Source: Biscogniauxia marginata
Taxonomy: Eukaryota > Ascomycota > Sordariomycetes > Xylariales > Xylariaceae
Length of the DNA: 64,000 nt
Direction of reading: 5' to 3'
Assembly: GCA_022695795.1 (NCBI GenBank)
Contig: MU404203.1
Span: 1-64,000 of the forward strand
In this document: in pieces, positions 57,166 to 64,000 of the stretch
Numbering within the stretch: position 1 is the first letter of the stretch
Layout of the letters: each line of letters starts with the position of its first letter
Made by a program: the position numbers and the translations under genes
The notes under the pieces: generated by a model
The model's database searches: none
Seen by the model: the letters and a program-made list of their open reading frames with translations, nothing else
What the model was told of the DNA's origin: nothing

Positions 57166-58086
57166 TTGCCATTTCGGCGAGCGGAGAGAGTTAGAAGCAT
57201 AGGATGTGTGGGCAAGTACCGATCGACAGTAAAGCTTGGTCTCAAGTAGAAATGTTCATTATTTCTAGTTTGATTAGAACGGTATGCGGCGGTATAATAG
57301 TTCATAATGATAGGTACAGCTAGTAATACTGCAGGAAAATGGCTACTTCACTGATAACCGAATTGGGCAGAAACGTTCTCTATAGGATCCGAAAGCACGT
57401 TCTATTATTCCCTTCTCACCCTAACTAGATGTTGGGAGTCGAGCATGTGAGGCATTGTCAACATTTCCGAGCCTCGATTTCGAAAGAGAATGCCCGGCCG
57501 GGTACTGATTGTATGTTCAACTAACGTATATGTGTCGTCGGCAATCATTTCATTGGAGGTCTTTCAAACGGACTCTTTGTGAGAAGAGTCTGGTTATCTC
57601 TTGAGTTAAGCACATGGTTTAGTAACTAGAGAAGCTATAATAAATTAGTGACTTCGGTTTCTATAGTCTGAAACTCTTTACTAGAAATACCTACTTGGTC
57701 AACACAGACCTGCTAAGTAAGAATTTAAGAAGGAGGGCCTACGTACGCAGTTAACGACGATTTAAACACGGCGAAATAGGGCATTAAACTACAAGCGGTA
57801 AATTGAGGCTGAATGGGAATATTGTAATTGTCACGGACAGGTGGCCCGTGCTTTAGGCAAATATATAGTACTTTCGTAGTAGGTGCAAAAAAGGAGCTTC
57901 CCTCCTCTCTAGTGCAACAACAAGTAACATACGTACCTTTACAATAGAAATTGAGAGCCCTTAGGGAGCTTCAGCCTACAGGCATTTTCATACGCTTTTT
58001 CGACCTTATATAGGCCCTAGCGCTTCTAGTCTAATTTCTTCATCGGCCGAAACGTCTTAATATATTTAATGTTTAAAAACACTATA
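57166..58086. other. Transition from GC-normal to AT-rich DNA
   Basis: 920 bp without a gene; composition turns AT-rich near 58050 just before the first foldback element. Confidence 0.45.
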
Positions 58087-58520
58087 ACGTACTACACAAG
58101 CGAGTGGACGAAACAAGCTCGCGGACGAAATGGTTTCCCATACAAAATCGACTTTTTCGAAAATTCATAACTTTACGCGTAAAAATCGGAAAAATCTCGG
58201 ACCCTTTTTTCTCATTATATAACTATATAGTTTAACTAAAATAAAATTCTAAAAAATCAATATTAAAACCCACGAAAAAAAACGCGTAAAAACTAAAATC
58301 ATAATAAAACGTATAAACCTTTTTACGTATTTCTTTATATATCTCACTTTTTTATTTTTTTATTTTTTTTAATTAAACTATATAATTATATAATTAAAAA
58401 AAGGGTTTAAGATCTTTCTGATTTCTACATGTAAAGTTATAAATTTTCGAAAAAGTCGATTTTATATAAGAAACTATTTTATTTATGAGCCTGTTTCGTT
58501 TATTCGCTTATATAATACGT
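58087..58520. mobile_element. Foldback/MITE element, copy 1
   Basis: 434 bp with terminal inverted repeats of over 120 bp, starting ACGTACTACACAAGCGAG and ending with the mutated complement (TTCGCTTATATAATACGT). TA lies at both flanks (58085-58086 and 58521-58522), the duplication of Tc1/mariner-type elements. There is no coding frame. The left arm keeps normal GC while the right arm is strongly C-to-T/G-to-A mutated. Confidence 0.8.
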
Positions 58521-58982
58521 TATATATATATATAAATTATTTTTAAACTTATATTAAAACGATAATTAAAAACGTTTTTAAATTTTTAATAAGTTTTATT
58601 ATTATATTAACGATATAATATAACGTTATTATTTTTATTTTAATAAATAAAATAAAGTTTTTAATATTAAAGGTATTAAAAGTGATATTAAAAGTTAAAA
58701 TAAAATCGATATTTAAAATAAGTATAAAAAAAGCCGAAACTAGGTAAATTTGGTTTTATAAAAAACATGAAATTTATTATAACATTATTTAAATTTTTAT
58801 TTATTAATATTAAACTTATTTTAAAAGAGTTTTATTAATTTAATATAATAAAAACACGCGTTAATTATCAAGATATAATATTTGTTTTAAGTTTTAAGTA
58901 ATTAAAAGTAATTGTTAAAGTTTCGCGAGTATTATTATAATTATTAATAAACTTATTTAAAAAGCTTTATAATAACGGTGTT

Positions 58983-59125
58983 ATAAGGGGCTAGTTAGCC
59001 ACAAGGTGGCTAAGCTAGCTTATATGACAAGATTAAAGCCTTGGATTTCACTTTTATAAGTGAAATTACTGACCTTTTAAGTTATTAACGTAGCGGCTAC
59101 AAAGCACCATTGTGACAAACGGCGT
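58983..59125. other. GC-normal hairpin island 1 in AT-rich DNA
   Basis: About 140 bp with sequence unlike its surroundings. It contains a long hairpin (58990-59019, GCTAGTTAGCCAC with AAG loop and GTGGCTAAGCTAGC) and a perfect one at 59046-59065 (TTTCACTT/AAGTGAAA). No frame, no known RNA family recognised. Confidence 0.55.
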
Positions 59126-59319
59126 CATAATAATAATATTATAAATAAAAATAATAATTTAAGTTAAGTTATAAAAAAATCTTAATTAAACATAATATAA
59201 ATTGTTTTTATAAGGGTTTTAACTTTAATTTATTAGATTTTTTTATTTTAAAAAAATTAATAATAATTATTTATTTTTAATATTATTAAGTTAATATAAT
59301 AATACGATTATTAATATTT

Positions 59320-59432
59320 TTAAAAGGTAAAGTTATAAATTTTCGAAAAAGTCGATTTTATATAAAAAATTATTTTGTTCGTAAGCTTGTTTTATTTATT
59401 TGTTTATATAGTATATTAACTTTATATATATA
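59320..59432. mobile_element. Foldback element fragment (right arm only)
   Basis: Matches the right inverted repeat (AAAGTTATAAATTTTCGAAA then GTCGATTTTATATA) and ends near TATATTA. No left arm is found, so this is a partial copy. Confidence 0.65.
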
Positions 59433-59589
59433 TTATAATATTAAACACACTTTTTAATAATTAATTTTTATCTTTTTATAATATAAGCTTTTTTATTAAA
59501 TCGTTATTACTTTAATTAAATATTATAAAAAAAGCTTCTTAATAATTAAAATTAATGCGTATATATAAAAGGTATATAAATAATAGTAG

Positions 59590-59722
59590 AATTATGTGGA
59601 GAGAAGGGGGGAGCCTTGTAAGCCGCAAGCTTGTAAGCTCTATATAGACCTTTATCTCCCTTATCTAACTAGGCTATCTAGGGCTAGGGCCCACAAGGTC
59701 CTTCGGACCTTTATAACCTCGT
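59590..59722. other. GC-normal hairpin island 2 in AT-rich DNA
   Basis: About 130 bp with GGGGGGAGCC, a repeated CTTGTAAGC (59614 and 59630) and a perfect hairpin AAGGTCC-TTC-GGACCTT (59695-59711). Like island 1 it is spared the surrounding A/T shift. No RNA family recognised. Confidence 0.5.
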
Positions 59723-59924
59723 ATTAAAAACTTTAAATTTAATATATTTAATAAATTATAATTTTAAATAAATAACGACTCTTTATTTATTTTATTATAA
59801 AAACGATATTATAATAAATATAATTTAAATTTATAATTAAATTAAAATATTAATTTAAAAAGTTTATAAAAACGTTTATATTAAAACTTTTATTTAAATA
59901 ACGAGATAAATAACTTATTAATTT

Positions 59925-60273
59925 ATATAAAATATTTAATTTTACATATAAAAATCGAAAAAGTTTTAAACTTTTTTTTAATTATATAATTATATAATTT
60001 AATTAAAAAAGTGAAATATATAAAGAAATACGTAAAAAGGTTTATATGTTTTATTATAATTTTAATTTTTACGCGTTTTCGTTTTATATTTTTTAATATT
60101 AATTTCTTAGATTTTCATTTTAATTAAACTATATAATTATATAACTAAAAAAAAAAGGTTTAGGACTTTTCCGATTTTTGCGTGTAAAGTTATAAATTTT
60201 CGAAAAAGTCGATTTTATATAAAAAACCATTTTATTTATAAGCTTGTTTCGTTTATTTGCTTATATAATATGT
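59925..60273. mobile_element. Foldback element fragment, copy 3
   Basis: Right arm is complete and ends TATGT followed by TA (60274-60275); the inner part (ATACGTAAAAAGG...) matches the other copies. The left arm is truncated or too mutated to recognise, so the start is approximate. Confidence 0.65.
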
Positions 60274-60364
60274 TAATATAAATAAAGTAATATAAAGATA
60301 TAAAGATATAAAAAAAGGTAATAAATTAATAATAAAATGTTTAACTTTTAAAGCTTTATTAAAG

Positions 60365-60841
60365 TGTTACGAACCAACCAGGGTAAGCAGTCAAATGATA
60401 AGGGTACTGTTCCCACTCTTCTTGCGTCCGCACCGGACATAGATCCTGGAAAGGAAAGCGACCCATTGTCACGTGGTATAGATAAGTGTGGATGAACTCA
60501 TCCAACAGCATCCAGTGGAGAACGGATGAGTGTGGATAAACTCATCCAAAGGTATTTAACATACCAGTTATGAGGAATGAAGGGCAGAATAAACAAATAT
60601 AAAAAGAACGGGATTTCTTATGTATTTAGTCATTCATTTTTTTAGTGCCTTAGCTATCAATCTAAAACTATAATCACTCCTTAATACTATAGTGAGAGTA
60701 CCTTGAAATCTCTCTAACGAAAAAGACAAAGTGAATCTCTTGAACCAATCTCAATCCACTATTACCTTTAAATCAAGAAAACCTAGTACGTACTCACCTG
60801 TGAAGTCAGCTAACTAGGAACACACAGGGAGGTTCGTCACA
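60365..60841 (+). mobile_element. Solo LTR of the Ty3/gypsy family
   Basis: 477 bp, TGTTACGAAC...GTTCGTCACA, with a perfect target duplication TAAAG (60360-60364 and 60842-60846). It is little damaged inside a heavily A/T-shifted region. It begins like the damaged LTRs of element 2 (GAACCAACCAGGGTAAGC). Confidence 0.93.
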
Positions 60842-61329
60842 TAAAGCTCTTTTTTATAAATTTAATCTTTTATTTTATTATATACTTATATTATAATTTA
60901 ATAATATTAAGCTTAATAATAAAATAATAAAGTTAAAATAAAACTTAAAATGTATTTAATTATTAAAATAACTTTAATAACCATTTTAAATTTTCTTTTT
61001 CTTTTTACTTTTAATATTTTTATTAATATATTAAGAAATTAAGTATTATTTTTAACCACTTTATATTGTTATAATAATATATAACGTTATATTTCTCTTA
61101 TTATTTTATATTAAATGTTATTAATTAAAGAAAACGTAATTATTTATAATAAATTATATATATATTTATATTTAGATATTTATAAGGCTTATTAATAATT
61201 AGCTTAAAAGGTTATTAATATAGTGAAATATAAAGGTTATTAGCAAGTAACTTAAAAAGGAGTAAAATTAAGAGGCTTAGCTCGAAAGGGTGAAATTAAA
61301 TAGCTAAGCTCGAAGAGGTATCGACAAGA

Positions 61330-61710
61330 GGATTAAATTTATAAAATTTTATAGTTATTAATAACGCTTTTTAAAACTCACTACGTAACATATAATAATT
61401 TTATGTTAATAATGTTAAAATTTAATATAATGTTAATAACAAGTTTATAAAATTTTAAAGCTATTAATAACATTTTTTAAAACTTGTTATATAACGTTTA
61501 ACGATTTATATTAATAATATTAAAATTATAATAATTATTTATAATAAAGCTTTTATTAAATGTAATATTAATAACATCGAAATTATATTAATAATAATAA
61601 ATGCCTTTTTATAAAACTTAATTAAATTAAACTAGTTATAAATACGTGTTAATAACGTTAAATTTATAAAATCTCAAGGTTATTAATAATACTTTTTAAA
61701 ACTTATTATA
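61330..61710. repeat. Diverged direct repeats of about 110 bp
   Basis: Three copies begin near 61336, 61441 and 61662 with AATTTATAAAAT... followed by TTATTAATAA and CTTTTTAAAACT. The third is cut by the foldback element at 61711. All are strongly A/T-shifted. Confidence 0.55.
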
Positions 61711-62148
61711 ACGTGTCTTATAAACGAATGGGCCATATAAACGAGTGAGTTACTTAATTTCCCATATAAAATCGACTTTTTTAAAAATTTATAACTTTAC
61801 ACGTAAAAATCGTAAAAATCTCGAATCTTTTTTTTTAGTTATATAATTATAAAGTTTAATTAAAAGTAAAATTAAAAAAATAAAAATAAAAATGTACAAA
61901 GAAATACGTAAAAAGGTCCGTGCGTTTTGTTTTAATTTTAGTTTTTACGCGTTTTCTTTTCGCTTTTTTTGAAATTAAATTTTTCGATTTTATTTTTAGT
62001 TAAACTGAATAATTATATAACTAATAAAAAAGGTTCGAGATTTTTACGATTTTTACGTGTAAAGTTATAAACTTTCGAAAAAGTCGATTTTATATGGGAA
62101 ATCAAGTGACTTACTCGCTTATATGGCTTACTCGTTTATAAAACATGT
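61711..62148. mobile_element. Foldback/MITE element, copy 4 (best preserved)
   Basis: 438 bp with terminal inverted repeats of about 120-150 bp (ACGTGTCTTATAAACGA and its complement with few differences; inner CCCATATAAAATCGACTTTT in both arms). TA flanks at 61709-61710 and 62149-62150. No coding capacity. Probably a non-autonomous Tc1/mariner-type element; the parent transposase is not in the window. Confidence 0.85.
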
Positions 62149-63172
62149 TAATTATTTCGGTAAAGCGTTATTTTAATTAAATATATTAAATTATATTAAG
62201 TAATATTTATTTAAAATTAATAATACTAATAATAATAATTTTAGTCATATTAAACTATTACATTAAAATTATATATTTTATATGGTTATATATATCTTTA
62301 AAAGTAATTAAAATATCCTAGTTAAACAAAGCACGTAAAAAGCTTAAAAAAGGGAGAGTAAAGCCGAGTGTGTTAAGGATCATATTTACCTAAGCTCTTT
62401 ATTAGACCTCGCCAGGTTTTCGGGTAGGTGATCCCTGGATCATAATTACGATAAAACTGTGGATTAATAAGAGTTACACAAAGCTCTTTCACAGGTCTCA
62501 TGACGGGGTCGTGTTATCAGCTGTTTCACAGCTAATCGATATGTCACCCGCTCTACCCTAGGATTGCGGTGTGCCACTGTTTAACTACCTAAAGCCCTTT
62601 AGCAATAGCCAAAGTTGAGGTGATTAGATTTTGACGAGAATCTCACCAAAGCTAATATACTGATTATTATTCTTGTTGTGATCTTGTTAAAGCGGCTTCG
62701 CGGCAGCTACCTTGTCCCTTCCCGTTAGTGTACCTCCTATTTCTGCTTTACATGGGAGTGAAAGAGCGTAAAAGGTACTTTCCAGTTGTTGTTTGTCATA
62801 ACTTTCTTCCGCTTCGGCTAACGTCGCGGTACGGTACGTCCTTACGTACGTTCTTCATCCAAACTCCAAGCCTCACCTCAAGGGGCAGGCAACCCCGAGA
62901 GATGTTGACTTTAATTTGGAGGTTTGTCCTACCCACCACCCCACGACCGGGTATATAAAGGTCTTTACCTCTGGCCTACGTGCGGCGTTAACTTCTACTA
63001 TTCTTTAGCTTACAGACAAAACAACAAACGTTTGAGCTTGTGATAATAGCTTCCTTCGTCTCGAAAAGCAGGATAAGACCTTGAGATACACACTCGACAT
63101 TACCAACACACAGCTATAAAATCAACACATAATATCGAAGTCAAGAGAAAGGATATTCGACTTACTGCAGCT
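62149..63172 (+). promoter_or_regulatory. AT-rich edge and upstream region of the terminal gene
   Basis: Composition becomes normal at about 62350. The stretch contains no supported gene. The following gene starts at 63173, and its promoter core lies at 62940-62960. Confidence 0.5.
62952..62960 (+). promoter_or_regulatory. TATA box of the terminal gene
   Basis: TATATAAAG in GC-richer surroundings, 213 bp before the ATG. The C/A-rich leader with ACAAAACAACAAACG that follows is typical of an ascomycete 5' UTR. Confidence 0.65.
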
Positions 63173-63853
63173 ATGAGTAGTTATAGGCACAATATTCATG
63201 GGGGAGGTAGTTATGGGGATGGTAGTCATAGCGATGGTAGTTATGGGCGCAGCCACCAGGGACGGTACTCCCAGAGTTCTCAAGTGAACTATCAGTCTCA
63301 GAATTTCGAACAGACAGAAGAGTCCCAACAAAACGATGAGAACTTGGAGATAGACACCCAGGTGGATCAGGACGCATTAGGGACAACTTACGTCCATTAT
63401 TCCAACGACGGTAGTACATGGAACCCGGCGGTACCCACCGAAGCAAGCGACCAGCTCCAAATCCCGGTTCTGCAAATGAACGATAGAGCATCCATAATAC
63501 ACCCGGGCTCCATCTCGTCAGCGGCATATACGGGCCATCATTATTCCAATGTCTCTTCAGACTGCTTGACCTATGACGACAACGAGTCGGCATTCACAAC
63601 AGGAGCCTTTCATCAGAACAACCCATACAATCAAGGACAAACCCCCAATTACGGCGGGTACGCGTTGCACAATGTTAATGGTGAGCCGAAATCCTTGATC
63701 TCAAAGTCAGCAGCACGGGAGAGTTTGGATCGTGCTACCGAAAGTAGCAGGAAGACAATTGAAAGGGGGGCAAACAAACTCAAGGATGCAGTGAGCGAGG
63801 CCAAGGATAAAACCAAAAAAGTGCTCAAAAGGAGCCATCATAGAAAGCGTTAA
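63173..63853 (+). CDS. Small disordered protein with a basic C-terminal helix, unknown function
   Basis: 226 residues in one exon from ATG 63173. Residues 1-35 carry Gly/Ser/His repeats (GGGSYGDGSHSDGSYGRSH), then Gln/Asn/Asp-rich disorder to about 175. The last 50 residues are a charged amphipathic helix (SAARESLDRATESSRKTIER and LKDAVSEAKDKTKKVLK) ending KRSHHRKR, somewhat like LEA-type or lipid-surface-binding helices. No signal peptide or membrane helix. The strong TATA box suggests a regulated, possibly stress- or stage-specific gene. I do not recognise a family. Confidence 0.75.
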   Translation: MSSYRHNIHGGGSYGDGSHSDGSYGRSHQGRYSQSSQVNYQSQNFEQTEESQQNDENLEIDTQVDQDALGTTYVHYSNDGSTWNPAVPTEASDQLQIPVLQMNDRASIIHPGSISSAAYTGHHYSNVSSDCLTYDDNESAFTTGAFHQNNPYNQGQTPNYGGYALHNVNGEPKSLISKSAARESLDRATESSRKTIERGANKLKDAVSEAKDKTKKVLKRSHHRKR

Positions 63854-64000
63854 TCCATTCGTCGAACTTTTTTGACGAGAGGGATATGGTGAAATGTGTG
63901 GGAGAGACAGAGAGAAAGCAGTAGCAGAGCTAAGAAAGAAAGAAAAGTCTTAAGAGGAACCCTTTCGTTGTTGGATCACTGTCATTATATTTACTGGTTT
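63854..64000 (+). other. 3' flank of the terminal gene
   Basis: Purine-rich (GAGAGAGAAAG-type) after the stop; presumed 3' UTR, cut by the window end. Confidence 0.4.

Overview
This is a chromosomal window from a filamentous ascomycete, most likely a sordariomycete; the class is inferred from gene content, not proven. The evidence is spliced genes with short GT-AG introns and CTAAC/CTGAC-type branch sites, a SepH/Cdc7-type septation kinase, a Zn2Cys6 regulator, HET and UstYa (DUF3328) remnants, and long AT-rich repeats that look heavily damaged by repeat-induced point mutation (RIP, C:G to T:A).

Layout. About 1-38 kb is a repeat-rich, decayed region. It holds three long Ty3/gypsy chromodomain retrotransposons of one family: 1194-8809 (minus), 13607-20227 (minus) and 29566-37803 (plus). 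Elements 1 and 2 have recognisable 5-bp target duplications. Solo LTRs of the same family lie inside elements 2 and 3 and again at 60.4 kb. Between the retrotransposons are GC-normal islands carrying broken genes: an S33 proline-iminopeptidase-like hydrolase, a UstYa-like protein, an APC-superfamily permease and an APH-type phosphotransferase. Many of their breaks are tryptophan codons turned into stops. Intact genes in this part are a carboxylesterase/acyl-protein thioesterase homologue (24.5-25.4 kb), a CHK/APH-type kinase (27.4-28.6 kb) and a tRNA-Gly(GCC) at 29.3 kb.

From 38.6 to 55.6 kb is an ordinary gene-dense block: a SepH-like kinase (12 coding exons on the minus strand), an uncharacterised Arg/Ser-rich protein (minus), dihydrofolate synthetase (plus, divergent from it), a DUF218 protein (plus) ending 42 bp from a convergent alpha/beta hydrolase (minus), and a Zn2Cys6 transcription factor (minus). 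A broken HET gene follows at 56.2-57.2 kb. From about 57.8 to 62.3 kb is a second AT-rich block with TA-flanked foldback elements of about 435 bp that have long terminal inverted repeats, a solo LTR, a diverged direct-repeat array and two unmutated hairpin-rich islands. The last gene (63.2-63.9 kb) has a clear TATA box and encodes a small disordered protein with a charged C-terminal helix.

The intact genes do not form an obvious pathway. Septation signalling and folate synthesis are housekeeping functions. The decayed hydrolase/UstYa/permease/kinase set between the retrotransposons could be the relic of an accessory, perhaps secondary-metabolite, locus, but that is speculative. The most informative signals are the layered history of the transposons (RIP, then short solo-LTR insertions, then an LTR-LTR deletion), the tryptophan-to-stop decay of the islands, a 135-bp LTR-like element inserted two codons before the stop of the APH pseudogene, and the foldback elements.
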